DNA of 64,000 bases. Origin: Luteococcus sp038433155 (GTDB taxonomy: Bacteria; Actinomycetota; Actinomycetes; Propionibacteriales; Propionibacteriaceae). Position numbers and translations under genes: made by a program. The stretch is from assembly GCF_038433155.1 (NCBI RefSeq), contig NZ_JBCDMW010000014.1, forward strand, positions 1 to 64,000. The letters are read 5' to 3'. The notes beneath the pieces are model-generated. The model ran no database searches and was not told the origin of the DNA. It saw only the letters and a program-made list of their open reading frames with translations. The first letter of the stretch is position 1, and each line of letters opens with the position of its first letter. Positions 35,309 to 44,070 of this stretch are shown here, in pieces.

Positions 35309-37528
35309 TTGACCGATCCGCAGCGCCCCGAGACCACCACCGACCAGCAGGCCCTGCTGGAGGGTGAACTGGCCGTCGAGCAGCGCCATGTCGACCGCGT
35401 GCACGCCCAGCTCGAGGTCGCCACGGCCTCCGCCAAGCAGGTGGAGGCCGAAGGCCGCAACAAGTTCGTCACCGACCGCGGCAACTGGATGCGGGAGGAG
35501 GACGGCACCGCCCTGTTCGAGCGTGACGCCTTCGCCTTCCAGGCCGCGAAACGGCTGGCGGTGCTCGACGCGGAGCACGAGGGCCTGGTCTTCGGCCGCC
35601 TGGACCTGCGCGACGAGGAGCATCGCTACATCGGCCGGATCGGCGTGCGGGATGACGACTACGAACCGCTGGTGATCGACTGGCGGGCGCCCGCCGCGGA
35701 GCCCTTCTACCGGGCCACCGCCAACAATCCGATGGGCGTGATCCGCCGCCGCGTGCTGCGCTGCCGCGATGACCGGGTGATCGGGATCGAGGACGACCTG
35801 CTGGACGACTCGGTGCCCACCGAGCTGCCGGTGATCGGCGAGGGCGCCCTGATGGCGGCCCTCAGCCGGGCCCGCGGTCACCAGATGAAGGACATCGTCG
35901 CCACCATCCAGGCGCAGCAGGACGAGGCGATCCGCGCCCCCTACCAGGGCGTGACCGTGATCGCCGGCGGTCCGGGCACCGGCAAGACCGTCGTCGCGCT
36001 GCACCGGGCCGCCTACCTGCTCTACTCCAACCGCAAGCGGCTGGAGAAGGGCGGGGTGCTGGTGGTGGGCCCGTCCAGCGTCTTCATGAACTACATCGAG
36101 CGGGTACTGCCGAGCCTGGGCGAGGATTCGGTGACGCTGAAGTCGATCGGTTCGGTGGCCAGCGACGTGCTGCGCACCGCGGTGGACCGGGTGGACCAGG
36201 CGCAGGCCGCCACCCTGAAGGGCTCGCTGCGGATGCTGCCGCTGCTCAAGCGGCTGGTGGTCTCTCCCGCCGTCGAGACCGACGAGCACCTGCAGTTGCG
36301 AGTGACCGTCAAGGGCGAGGTGCTCACCCTGAAGCCGGACAAGCTGCGCCGGATGCGCGCCGACCTGCTGGCCAGCCACAAGAACAACCGTTCCCGGCAG
36401 GTGGCCGAGCAGGCCGCGGTCAACGCGCTGTGGAGCCGCTTCCCGGCCGACGACCATGACTTGGACCGCGACCAGTTCGAGGATGCGGTCACCAGCCAGG
36501 CTGCTTTCCAGATGGCGATGAATGCCTGGTGGCCGATGCTGTCCGCGCCCCGGGTGCTGGCCCGGTGCGCCGACGCCGACCTGCTGCGCCGCGTGGCCGG
36601 GGACCTGCTGGACGAGCTGGAGTGCCGGGCGCTGGCCGCCAGCTATGCCCAGACCGATGAGCGGGCCGGCTGGTCCGTCGCCGATGTCGCCCTGCTGGAC
36701 GAGCTGGTCAGCATCATCGGCCCCGCGCCGCGCACCGACGAAGCCGACGAGCCGCTCTTCCTGGAGGGTCTGGACCAGGTGGCCGAGATCGTCACCACCG
36801 CCGACCTGCTGCGCGACGAGCGCGAGGACAGCCTGGACGACGAGCCGCACAACACCTACGCCCACGTGCTGGTGGACGAGGCGCAGGACATCACGCCGAT
36901 GCAGTGGCGGATGCTGCGCCGCCGCGGACCGCAGGCCTCCTGGACCCTGGTCGGTGACCCGGCGCAGTCGTCGTGGCCGGTGCCGGCCGAGACCGAGCAG
37001 GTGATGCGGGAGCTGATCGGCTCCGCGCCGCAGCGCACCTTCCGGCTCACCAAGAACTACCGCTCCCCCGCCGAGGTCTTCCAGCTGGCGGCCCAGGTGA
37101 TCACCCCGGTCTTCCCCGACGCCGACCTGCCGGAGGCGGTGCGTTCCACCGGCAACCAGCCGCTGCTGGCCGTCACCGAACGGCCGGGCCTGATGGCCGC
37201 GATCGGCGAACAGGTGGCGACGCTGGCCGAACAGGTGGACGGCACCATCGGGATCATCGTCCCGCCCTCACTGATGGGCCAGGTGCGCCGCCAGGCCTCC
37301 GCCCAGCCGGAGCTGGTGGCCAACCTGGAACGGTGCGTCGTGGTGACCCCGCTGGAGAGCAAGGGTCTGGAGTACGACGGGGTGCTGGTGGTCAGCCCGG
37401 ATGACATCGTGGCCGAGACCCCCGGCCGGGAGCGGGTGCTCTACGTCGCCCTGACCCGCCCGACGCAGCGGCTGACCATCCTGGACGTCGACGGACGTCC
37501 GGGCGCCTGGCGGGCCGTGCTGGGCTGA
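35309..37528 (+). CDS. HelD-like UvrD/Rep-family helicase
   Basis: Superfamily 1 ATPase, 739 aa, of the HelD type that removes stalled RNA polymerase from DNA; related actinobacterial HelR proteins give rifamycin tolerance. A helical N-terminal arm (about 10-60) precedes the 1A domain. Walker A is IAGGPGTGKTVVALHRAAYLLY near residue 220, Walker B is VLVDEAQDITPMQWRML near 530, and later motifs include FRLTKNYRSPAEV and YVALTRPTQRL. TTG at 35309 has GAGGA eight bases upstream. A GTG at 35294 gives five extra residues but no site. Whether it acts on RNA polymerase is inference. Confidence 0.85.
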   Translation: MTDPQRPETTTDQQALLEGELAVEQRHVDRVHAQLEVATASAKQVEAEGRNKFVTDRGNWMREEDGTALFERDAFAFQAAKRLAVLDAEHEGLVFGRLDLRDEEHRYIGRIGVRDDDYEPLVIDWRAPAAEPFYRATANNPMGVIRRRVLRCRDDRVIGIEDDLLDDSVPTELPVIGEGALMAALSRARGHQMKDIVATIQAQQDEAIRAPYQGVTVIAGGPGTGKTVVALHRAAYLLYSNRKRLEKGGVLVVGPSSVFMNYIERVLPSLGEDSVTLKSIGSVASDVLRTAVDRVDQAQAATLKGSLRMLPLLKRLVVSPAVETDEHLQLRVTVKGEVLTLKPDKLRRMRADLLASHKNNRSRQVAEQAAVNALWSRFPADDHDLDRDQFEDAVTSQAAFQMAMNAWWPMLSAPRVLARCADADLLRRVAGDLLDELECRALAASYAQTDERAGWSVADVALLDELVSIIGPAPRTDEADEPLFLEGLDQVAEIVTTADLLRDEREDSLDDEPHNTYAHVLVDEAQDITPMQWRMLRRRGPQASWTLVGDPAQSSWPVPAETEQVMRELIGSAPQRTFRLTKNYRSPAEVFQLAAQVITPVFPDADLPEAVRSTGNQPLLAVTERPGLMAAIGEQVATLAEQVDGTIGIIVPPSLMGQVRRQASAQPELVANLERCVVVTPLESKGLEYDGVLVVSPDDIVAETPGRERVLYVALTRPTQRLTILDVDGRPGAWRAVLG

Positions 37529-37556
37529 GCGGGCTGGGCGGTGACCGCCGCCCGGC

Positions 37557-38450
37557 TCACCAGCGGCGTTCCAGCAGCATCGCGAAGATCTCCCGGGTGG
37601 CCACCGAGCGATTCTGGGTGAAGAACTGCAGCCCGGGGGCGCCGCCGCGCAACAGGGTGACGGCGATCTCGCTGGCAATCCGGGAGCCGATCTCCCGGAC
37701 CCGGGCCGGGTCCCCGTCGGCCTCGGCCAGGCGCAGCTTCACCTGTTCCGGCACCGGCGCACCGGACAGCTCCTCGAAGAACTTCACCTGCTTCAGGCTG
37801 GTGATGGGCTGCAGCCCGGGGATGATCGGGATTGGGCAGCCCATCCGTCGCACCCGCTGCACCAGGTCGAAATAGGCGTCGGGATTGAAGAACAGCTGGG
37901 TGATGGCGAACTCGGCGCCGGCCTCGTACTTGTCCACCAGGATCCGGGCATCCAGGTCCGCGTCGCGGTTCTCCGGGTGTACATCGGGGAAGGCGGCGAC
38001 ACCGACGCAGAAGTCCCCGCGCTGCTTGACCAGCCGGACCAGTTCGGTGGCATTGGCCAGCCCCTCGGGGTGCTGTTCCCACGGCACGGTGGGGCCGCCG
38101 GGCATGTCCCCGCGGATCGCCAGCACGTGCCGCACCCCCACCTCGGCATAGGCGTCGATCACTCCCTCCAGCTGGCTGCGGCTCTGCGAGGAGCAGGTCA
38201 GGTGGCCGATCACCGGGATGCTGGAGGTGGCCGCGATCTGCCGGGTGGTCTCCACGGTGCGCTCCCGGTTGGTGCCCGCCGCGCCATAGGTCACCGAGAC
38301 GAAGTCCGGGTGCAGCGGTTCCAGCCGCTGCACGGCCGCCAACGTCCGGTCATATTCGGACTCCTCGCGGGGCGGCAGGTACTCGAAACCGAACAGCGGA
38401 CGCTGGGCTGTGGCGAGGAGTTCGGCGATGGTGGGGCGGTGCACAGACAT
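37557..38450 (-). CDS. metF: Methylenetetrahydrofolate reductase
   Basis: FAD enzyme, 297 aa, reducing 5,10-methylene-THF to 5-methyl-THF for methionine synthesis. A (beta/alpha)8 barrel begins FGFEYLPPREESEYDRT. Conserved stretches are FVSVTYGAAGTNRERTVE, GHLTCSSQSRSQLEG, HVLAIRGDMPGG and ITQLFFNPDAYFDLV. The ATG at 38450 starts the conserved N-terminus and lies seven bases after a TAGGGT element, so it is probably leaderless. It converges with the helicase gene, 28 bases apart, and is divergent from the prenyl synthase. Confidence 0.94.
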   Translation of the reverse strand: MSVHRPTIAELLATAQRPLFGFEYLPPREESEYDRTLAAVQRLEPLHPDFVSVTYGAAGTNRERTVETTRQIAATSSIPVIGHLTCSSQSRSQLEGVIDAYAEVGVRHVLAIRGDMPGGPTVPWEQHPEGLANATELVRLVKQRGDFCVGVAAFPDVHPENRDADLDARILVDKYEAGAEFAITQLFFNPDAYFDLVQRVRRMGCPIPIIPGLQPITSLKQVKFFEELSGAPVPEQVKLRLAEADGDPARVREIGSRIASEIAVTLLRGGAPGLQFFTQNRSVATREIFAMLLERRW

Positions 38451-38457
38451 GCTTTTC

Positions 38458-38463
38458 ACCCTA
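38458..38463 (-). promoter_or_regulatory. Leaderless -10 element of metF
   Basis: TAGGGT on the minus strand ends 7 bases before the metF ATG. Confidence 0.5.
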
Positions 38464-38522
38464 GACGTGCCGGGAATGCGCACCGTCCAGCCGTCGGTTC
38501 GTGGACACGCTTCGGCCCCCAG

Positions 38523-38528
38523 TAGGCT
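38523..38528 (+). promoter_or_regulatory. Leaderless -10 element of the prenyl synthase gene
   Basis: TAGGCT ends 6 bases before the GTG start at 38535; divergent from the metF promoter in an 84-base gap. Confidence 0.5.
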
Positions 38529-38534
38529 CGATGC

Positions 38535-39644
38535 GTGGCCACTGCTGAGCACCCCTTCTCCCCCGCCGATCCCGCGGGCGCGGACTTCCGCACCGCCGTC
38601 GGCACCGCCATCACCACCTTCCTGGACCAGCGCCGCACCGAGGTGTCCGGGATCGGTGCCGAGCTGGACCTGCCGCTGGAGCTGGCCAAGGTCTTCACCG
38701 GCGGCGGCAAGCGGGTGCGGCCGGCCTTCTGCTACTGGGGCCGGGTGGCCGCCGGCGGCACCCCGGATGATCCCGACGCCCTGGTGCGGGCCGCCGCCAG
38801 CCTGGACCTGCTGCATGTCAGCGCCCTGATGCACGACGACGTGATGGACGCCTCGGATGTGCGACGCGGGGTGCCGGCCGCCCACCGCCAGTTCGAACAA
38901 CTGCACCGCCAGCGTGGCGGGCGGGGTTCCGCGGAGGCCTTTGGCCGGGCGGGGGCGATCCTGCTGGGAGACCTGCTGCTGGTCTGGAGCGAGGAGCTGC
39001 TGGCCAATTCCGGGCTGGACGCGGGGCGGCTGGCGGCCAGCCGCCCGCTGATCGAGGCGATGCGCACCGAGGTGACCTGCGGCCAGTTCCTGGACGTGAT
39101 CGCCCAGTCCGCGCCGGCCACCGCCGACCTGGAGCAGGCCCTGGCCACCGCCAACCGGGTGGTGGAGTACAAGACCAACCGCTATACCGTGCAGCGTCCG
39201 CTGCAGTTCGGCGCCGCGCTGGGCGGGGCGGATGCCACCCTGCTGGAACAGCTGGTCCGGTTCGCCTCGCCGATCGGCCGGGCCTTCCAGTTCCGCGACG
39301 ACCTGCTGGGGATCTTCGGCGACGAGCAACTGACCGGCAAGCCAGCCGGGGACGACCTGCGGGAAGGCAAGCGCACCGTGCTGGTGGCGCACGCCCTGGC
39401 CAAGGCGCCCGCGGACCAGGCCGCCGAGCTGGACGCGATGCTGGGCGACGCCGACCTCACCCGGGATCAGGTGGAGCGCGGGCGGCAGATCATCACCGCC
39501 AGCGGCGCCAAGGAGGCCGTCGAATCCACCATCGACGCCGCCTTCGAGCAGGCCATGGCCGCGCTGGAGCAGGCGTCGGTCACCGACGAGGGTCGGGTGG
39601 CGCTGGCGGCGCTGGCCGAGGCCTGCGTCCGTCGGGACCACTGA
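38535..39644 (+). CDS. Polyprenyl diphosphate synthase (geranylgeranyl-PP synthase type)
   Basis: Trans-isoprenyl diphosphate synthase, 369 aa, extending allylic diphosphates with isopentenyl-PP. First aspartate-rich motif is LMHDDVMDASDVRRG near residue 97, preceded by GGGKRVRPAF. The second is FQFRDDLLGIFGD near residue 255, then KPAGDDLREGKRTVLV. The pattern matches actinobacterial IdsA-type geranylgeranyl or farnesyl synthases, which feed menaquinone and carotenoid side chains; product length cannot be read reliably. GTG start with a leaderless promoter. It converges with the barstar-like gene. Confidence 0.9.
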   Translation: MATAEHPFSPADPAGADFRTAVGTAITTFLDQRRTEVSGIGAELDLPLELAKVFTGGGKRVRPAFCYWGRVAAGGTPDDPDALVRAAASLDLLHVSALMHDDVMDASDVRRGVPAAHRQFEQLHRQRGGRGSAEAFGRAGAILLGDLLLVWSEELLANSGLDAGRLAASRPLIEAMRTEVTCGQFLDVIAQSAPATADLEQALATANRVVEYKTNRYTVQRPLQFGAALGGADATLLEQLVRFASPIGRAFQFRDDLLGIFGDEQLTGKPAGDDLREGKRTVLVAHALAKAPADQAAELDAMLGDADLTRDQVERGRQIITASGAKEAVESTIDAAFEQAMAALEQASVTDEGRVALAALAEACVRRDH

Positions 39645-39652
39645 CCAGGCGG

Positions 39653-39988
39653 CTACTGCAGCGCCGCCGGATTCCCCTCCCGGGTGATCGGGCCGTGCAC
39701 CACCTGCAGCTGGTCATTGGCGGCCACGGCCCGGTCCAGCACCGCACGCAGCGCCGCCCAGGCGCCGGGGTCCTCGACGGCCAGGTACTGCCAGCCCACC
39801 AGCACCAGGCTGAGCGGCTCGGTCAGCCCGCGCAGGGCGTCGGTCAGGCTGTCCAGGCTGACCTCCTGACCGGCCGGCAGCCCGAGCGCATCCCCCAGCC
39901 GGGCCAGGTTCTGCCGCAGGTCTTCATGGTCAAGGTCCACCACCACGCGTCGGCCCGGGGTCTCCTCGGGGGTGAAGGGGTGGGTCAT
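39653..39988 (-). CDS. Barstar-like protein
   Basis: Protein of 111 aa with similarity to barstar, the inhibitor of barnase-type RNases. The key stretch LGDALGLPAGQEVSLDSLTDALRG aligns with the barnase-binding loop and helix (LALPEYYGENLDALWDCLTG in the Bacillus protein). The two aspartates (D35 and D39 equivalents) are kept, while Trp38 is Thr here, and LVLVGWQYLAV matches the following strand. No barnase-like gene is near. The ATG overlaps the thiE stop (ATGA), so it is co-translated with thiE. Call is by visual alignment. Confidence 0.6.
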   Translation of the reverse strand: MTHPFTPEETPGRRVVVDLDHEDLRQNLARLGDALGLPAGQEVSLDSLTDALRGLTEPLSLVLVGWQYLAVEDPGAWAALRAVLDRAVAANDQLQVVHGPITREGNPAALQ

Positions 39989-40734
39989 CGGGCGTCGCCC
40001 CGGTTCTCGGGCTCGATGAATCGTGCGGTGCCGGGGTTGAAGGCGCCGATGGCGTAGCCCGCCATCTCCGGGCGGGCGTCCCAGGCCTGCTGCAGGGTCT
40101 GCTTGAGAGCGGCTGCGGCGGCCTGCGGATCCGACGCGGCGGTGATGGCCGAGGAGACCGCCACCCGCAGCGCGCCGGCCTCGATCACCTGCTGGATGGT
40201 GCTGGGGTTGATCCCGCCGACGGCGAACCACGGGGTGGCCTCGCGGTCCGTCACCGGCTCCGCCGTGGCGGCCTCGCGGACCAGCTCCAGCCCGGGGAAG
40301 TCGACGCCGTCGCGGGAGCCGCCGAAGACCGGGCCCACCAGCAGGTAGTCGGCCTGGGCCCGGGCCAGCTGGGCCGCCGAGTGCACCGAGCGCCCCACCA
40401 GGGCATGCTCGGGCAGGGCCTTGCGGGCCTCGAGGATGGACTCGTCGGCGGCCCCCAGGTGTGCCACGTCGGCGCCGAAGCGCTGGGCGACGGCCAGGTC
40501 ATTGCCCACCACCACGGTGGCATTGAGCTGCAGCGCGGCGCTCTGGGCAATCTCCAAGGCGGCCAGCAATTCCTCGGGGCTGGCGTCGGGGTCGCGCACC
40601 TGCAGCAGGTCCACCCCGCCGCGCAGCGCTTCCACCACGAAATCGCGAAAATCCCCCTGCCGGGAGCGCACGTCGGTGATCAGGTGCAGCTTGGCCACCT
40701 TCAGGCGGCTGGTCAGTCCCATGAGAGCAGTCAC
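39985..40734 (-). CDS. thiE: Thiamine phosphate synthase
   Basis: Couples hydroxymethylpyrimidine-PP with thiazole phosphate to thiamine phosphate; 249 aa. TIM-barrel motifs are HLITDVRS, VDLLQVRDPDASPEEL, VVGNDLAVAQRFGADVAHLG, VGRSVHSAAQ, YLLVGPVFGGSRDGVDFPGLE and FAVGGINPSTIQQVI. About 30 C-terminal residues exceed the usual length. GTG at 40734 is supported by a TATTCT element six bases upstream; an ATG four codons in is the alternative. No other thi genes are nearby, so the gene is isolated apart from its barstar-like partner. Confidence 0.9.
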   Translation of the reverse strand: MTALMGLTSRLKVAKLHLITDVRSRQGDFRDFVVEALRGGVDLLQVRDPDASPEELLAALEIAQSAALQLNATVVVGNDLAVAQRFGADVAHLGAADESILEARKALPEHALVGRSVHSAAQLARAQADYLLVGPVFGGSRDGVDFPGLELVREAATAEPVTDREATPWFAVGGINPSTIQQVIEAGALRVAVSSAITAASDPQAAAAALKQTLQQAWDARPEMAGYAIGAFNPGTARFIEPENRGDAR

Positions 40735-40740
40735 CCCGCC

Positions 40741-40746
40741 AGAATA
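40741..40746 (-). promoter_or_regulatory. Leaderless -10 element of thiE
   Basis: TATTCT on the minus strand ends six bases before the thiE GTG. No TPP riboswitch precedes the gene, as there is no room for a leader. Confidence 0.5.
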
Positions 40747-40865
40747 GGGCGCGCGGGAGGGGCCTGGCTCCGTTTTGGCCGCCGCGACGCCTACACTTCA
40801 CCCAGAGGGTCTTTGGCCCCGGGGGCTGACACGGCCTTCCTTCCCCGACCGTGTTTGGAGCTGTT

Positions 40866-43001
40866 GTGACCGCGACGAGCGTTGGCGACCCGCTGGTGGG
40901 CCGCGTGCTGGACGGTCGCTACGAGATCCTGGCGAAGCTGGCTCGTGGCGGCATGGCCACCGTCTACCGCGCGCAGGACCGACGGTTGGCGCGCACCGTC
41001 GCCATCAAGGTGATGCACGACGGTTTGGGCGACGACGCCGAATTTGCCCGCAAGTTCGACCGGGAGGCCCGCTCCGCCGCCACCCTGAGCAATCCCCACG
41101 TGGTCAGCGTCTTCGACCAGGGAATCGACCGCGGCCGGCCCTACATCGTGATGGAGTTCGTCACCGGCTGCACCCTGCGGCACGTGATCACCCGGGAGGC
41201 GCCGCTGCCCCCGTTGCGCGCCCTGGATGCGCTGGAGGACATCGCCAGCGCCCTGTCCAGCGCGCACGAGGCCGGCCTGGTGCACCGGGATGTGAAGCCG
41301 GAAAATGTGCTGATCAGTGACCGCGGCCAGATCAAGGTGGCCGATTTCGGCCTGGCCCGCGCCGTCACCAACCAGACCGCAACCGCCACCCAGGGCCTGC
41401 TGATCGGCACCGTCAGCTACCTGCCGCCGGAACTGGTCACCACCGGCCGGGCGGATTCCCGCAGCGACGTCTACTCCGCCGGCGTCGTGCTGTTCGAGAT
41501 GCTCACCGGCAAGAAGCCGCACACCGGCGAGACCCCGATCCAGGTGGCCTACAGCCACGTGCACAATGACATCCCGGCGCCGTCCACGCTGCTGGCCGGC
41601 AACGATCCGCGCTCCATGGACTCCCGCCGGGTGATCCCGCCCTATCTGGACGCCTTGGTGGTGGCCTGCACTCGTCGCACCCCGGCCGAGCGGCCCTCCG
41701 ACGGCCGGGAGCTGCTCCGGCTGGTCCGCGAGGCCCGGCGGGCACTCAGCCACGGCATCCTGGACGACCCGGCGTTGACCCGCCGGATGAGCGAGTCGAT
41801 CACCCGTGGCGAGGCCGCAGCCCAGGCCCCCGTCGTCCAGCCGGATGCCGAGGCGACCACGGTGCTGGCCCGCCCCGCCACGCCGGCGTCGCCGCTCTAC
41901 CCGGCCTCCCCTGCGCATCCTGCCTCGCCGGCCACCCGGGTTGACCTGCCACCGGTGCAGTACGCGCCGGCGCAGCACTACGGGCCGCCGAGCCCGGCCG
42001 CCCCCCTGACCTCCAACCCATACAGCCCGATCTCGCCCCATTCCCAGCGTTGGGCGCCGATGCCGTCGGGCGCCTCCGCGGTTGATCACGACGCGGAACG
42101 GCGCCGCCGGGTACGTCGCCGCCGTGGTGGCCTGGCACTGGTGTTGGTGGTGCTGTTGCTGACCGCCGCCCTGGCCTTCGGCTCCTGGTGGTTCACCCGC
42201 ACCCAGTACCAGGCGGTGCCGGACCTGACCAACCAGCAGCAGGCGCAGGCCATCGCGCTGGCCCGGACCAATGGGCTGGGCCTGCAGGTGGAGCAGGCCT
42301 ACTCGGAGACCGTACCCAGGGGACGGGTGATCCGCACCGAGCCTTCCGCCGGGGACCAGGTGGCGAAGGACTCGACGGTGACCGCCTGGATCTCCCGCGG
42401 CCCGGAGCGACACCTCATGCCGTCGGTGGTGGGGATGAATCTGGAGCAGGCCCGCAAGGCCATCGAGGGGGCCGGTCTGAGCGTCGGCACCGTCGGGGAG
42501 GACTACTCCTCCGACGTGCCGCAGGGGATCATCGCGACGGTCTCCCAGTCCCCGGGCACCGAGCTGAAGCGGGGCGCCAAGATCAGTCTGGTGGTCAGCA
42601 AGGGCCAGCGCCCGGTCACCATCCGGGACTACACCGGCAAGACCGTGGAGACCGCGCGCCGCTCGCTGGAAACGGCGGGCTTCGCCGTCAGGGTGACCGA
42701 GCAGCTCTCCGACGACGTGAACCAGGGCAAGGTGATCTCCCAGAATCCGAACTCCGGTGAGGGCAAACTGGGCCAGACCATCACCCTGACCGTCTCCAAG
42801 GGTTCGGAGAAGGTCACCGTCCCCGGGTTGAACGGCCGGACCGAGAGTGAGGCGGCCACCGCCCTCAACCAGGCCGGGCTGCAGGTCAAGGTGGTGCACG
42901 TCACCCCGCACGCGGTCCGGGAGGACAAGGTGCAGGCCAGCTACCCCACCGCGGGTGACAAGGTGAAGAAGGGCGAGACGGTCACCATCTGGATCGTCTG
43001 A
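40866..43001 (+). CDS. pknB: Serine/threonine protein kinase with PASTA domains (PknB type)
   Basis: Transmembrane Hanks-type kinase, 711 aa. Kinase domain (about 12-280): LARGGMATVY glycine loop, AIKVM lysine, HRDVKPENV catalytic loop, VADFGLARA and SYLPPEL. A Pro/Ala-rich juxtamembrane linker (about 320-415), often a phosphorylation region, leads to a membrane segment (about 421-443). Four PASTA domains (about 446-711) should bind muropeptides or lipid II outside. GTG at 40866 has GGAG five bases upstream. This type phosphorylates wall and division proteins such as Wag31 in related bacteria. It is monocistronic, divergent from thiE; TACACT at 40792-40797 may be its -10. Confidence 0.94.
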   Translation: MTATSVGDPLVGRVLDGRYEILAKLARGGMATVYRAQDRRLARTVAIKVMHDGLGDDAEFARKFDREARSAATLSNPHVVSVFDQGIDRGRPYIVMEFVTGCTLRHVITREAPLPPLRALDALEDIASALSSAHEAGLVHRDVKPENVLISDRGQIKVADFGLARAVTNQTATATQGLLIGTVSYLPPELVTTGRADSRSDVYSAGVVLFEMLTGKKPHTGETPIQVAYSHVHNDIPAPSTLLAGNDPRSMDSRRVIPPYLDALVVACTRRTPAERPSDGRELLRLVREARRALSHGILDDPALTRRMSESITRGEAAAQAPVVQPDAEATTVLARPATPASPLYPASPAHPASPATRVDLPPVQYAPAQHYGPPSPAAPLTSNPYSPISPHSQRWAPMPSGASAVDHDAERRRRVRRRRGGLALVLVVLLLTAALAFGSWWFTRTQYQAVPDLTNQQQAQAIALARTNGLGLQVEQAYSETVPRGRVIRTEPSAGDQVAKDSTVTAWISRGPERHLMPSVVGMNLEQARKAIEGAGLSVGTVGEDYSSDVPQGIIATVSQSPGTELKRGAKISLVVSKGQRPVTIRDYTGKTVETARRSLETAGFAVRVTEQLSDDVNQGKVISQNPNSGEGKLGQTITLTVSKGSEKVTVPGLNGRTESEAATALNQAGLQVKVVHVTPHAVREDKVQASYPTAGDKVKKGETVTIWIV

Positions 43002-43026
43002 TCCCGGGAGTCGGCCTCAGACGGTC
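42992..43026. terminator. Bidirectional stem between pknB and the MBL-fold gene
   Basis: GATCGTCTGA (42992-43001) pairs with TCAGACGGTC (43017-43026) across a 15-base loop with one G-T pair or mismatch. The two arms contain both convergent stop codons. Confidence 0.45.
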
Positions 43027-43658
43027 CAGGGCTGCCGGTCGCGGTGGTCGGTGATGGTGGTGTTGCCCATCTCCCCCAGCCGGTTGAAGGACAGGTTCCA
43101 GCCGCGCTCGTTGAGCAGGCCGTCGTGGATCAGAAAGCCCTGGGTGGCGTCGACGTCGCGGACGAAGTCGACGGTCTCCTTCATCGCCGCCCACGGGCCG
43201 TAGGCGGGGATGGCCAGCACGTCGATTCCGGCCGGCACGGTGGCCAGCGAGTCGCCGGGGTGGAAGAAGGTGGGCTCACCCTCGGCCTCCAGCACCAGAC
43301 CGACATTGCCGATCATCGGGATGTCGCGGTGGATCACGGCGTGGGTGCCGCCGACCGCCGAGACCGTCAGCGCGCCCAGCTGCACGGAGCTGTCGGCGTT
43401 GATCCCCTCGCCGCGGCCGGCCAGGTCGACGGTCTCCAGCACGCCGGGTTCGGTCAACACCTTCGCCGTGGGATTTGCGCTGACCAGCACGGGAAGGTGC
43501 TCCGGGTCCGCGTGGTCGGGGTGCAGGTGGGTGACCAGGATCGCGTCGAGGTCCGTCAGCCCGTGCCAGGCGTCGGAGAAGTTGCCCGGGTCAATCAGCA
43601 CCCGGACCGCGGCGGTCTCCACCAGTACTGCGGAATGTCCACAATGGGTGATCTGCAT
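43017..43658 (-). CDS. Metallo-beta-lactamase-fold hydrolase
   Basis: MBL-fold protein of the UlaG/UPF0173 kind, 213 aa. The zinc motif THLHPDHADP is near residue 43, with further ligands in HPGDS and the C-terminal HDG stretch. The start MQITHCGHSAVLVET with VRVLIDPG is typical of this group. The substrate is unknown; relatives include lactonases and phosphodiesterases. It converges with pknB, only 15 bases apart. The ATG has no strong ribosome site; AAGACT six bases upstream is a weak leaderless candidate. Confidence 0.88.
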   Translation of the reverse strand: MQITHCGHSAVLVETAAVRVLIDPGNFSDAWHGLTDLDAILVTHLHPDHADPEHLPVLVSANPTAKVLTEPGVLETVDLAGRGEGINADSSVQLGALTVSAVGGTHAVIHRDIPMIGNVGLVLEAEGEPTFFHPGDSLATVPAGIDVLAIPAYGPWAAMKETVDFVRDVDATQGFLIHDGLLNERGWNLSFNRLGEMGNTTITDHRDRQPWTV

Positions 43659-43697
43659 GTCCCCAGTCTTGCTGCCCGGTGCGGCCCTGTCGAGGGG

Positions 43698-44070
43698 TCA
43701 GCCGTGCGCCAACTGGCTGACCCGCGCCCGGGAGACCCCCAGGATCGCGGCCGTGTCGGTCACGGAGAAAGCCGGCCTCGCGCAGGTCCCGGACAACGCT
43801 GCGAGCCTCCAGAGCGGCCGTGCTGGTCAGGGCGGCGGCATCCGAAGTGGCCCGACACACCTCACTCACACGTGTACTGAACTCACCGATCTGGGGAAGG
43901 ATGGTGACCTTCCAGTCGGCGTGATCCTCTGCTTCGTCGACGGTGTCCAGATAGTCACGAACCTGCTGTTCGGCGCGGTCCAGAGTCCCCACCTGACTGA
44001 TGACATCCCCGTCGAGCTGGAGTTCCCAGCCTCCGTCCCAACGGTGTGCTGTCGCGACGATCTCTGTCAT
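43698..44070 (-). pseudogene. Frameshifted HicB-like antitoxin gene
   Basis: The ATG at 44070 opens a HicB-like antitoxin (MTEIVATAHRWDGGWELQLD, then QQVRDYLDTVDEAEDHADW). The helical middle runs to EARSVVRDLREAGF, then the frame is lost. From about 43766 the expected C-terminal HTH continues in a neighbouring frame (SVTDTAAILGVSRARVSQL, then AHG and stop at 43698). The total of 373 bases is one more than a multiple of three, so one extra base near 43764-43770 explains it. The original frame would otherwise run on into the adjacent MBL-fold gene. It overlaps hicA by 4 bases (ATGA). Sequencing error is the alternative. Confidence 0.75.

Noticed and set aside
33199..35508. 769-residue minus-strand frame opposite the XRE and flavoprotein-like genes
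   Set aside because: The plus-strand genes have recognisable HTH and Rossmann starts and promoters; the antisense has none.
40735..40865. TPP riboswitch upstream of thiE
   Set aside because: The -10 element lies directly before the start codon, leaving no leader, and no THI-box-like sequence was seen.
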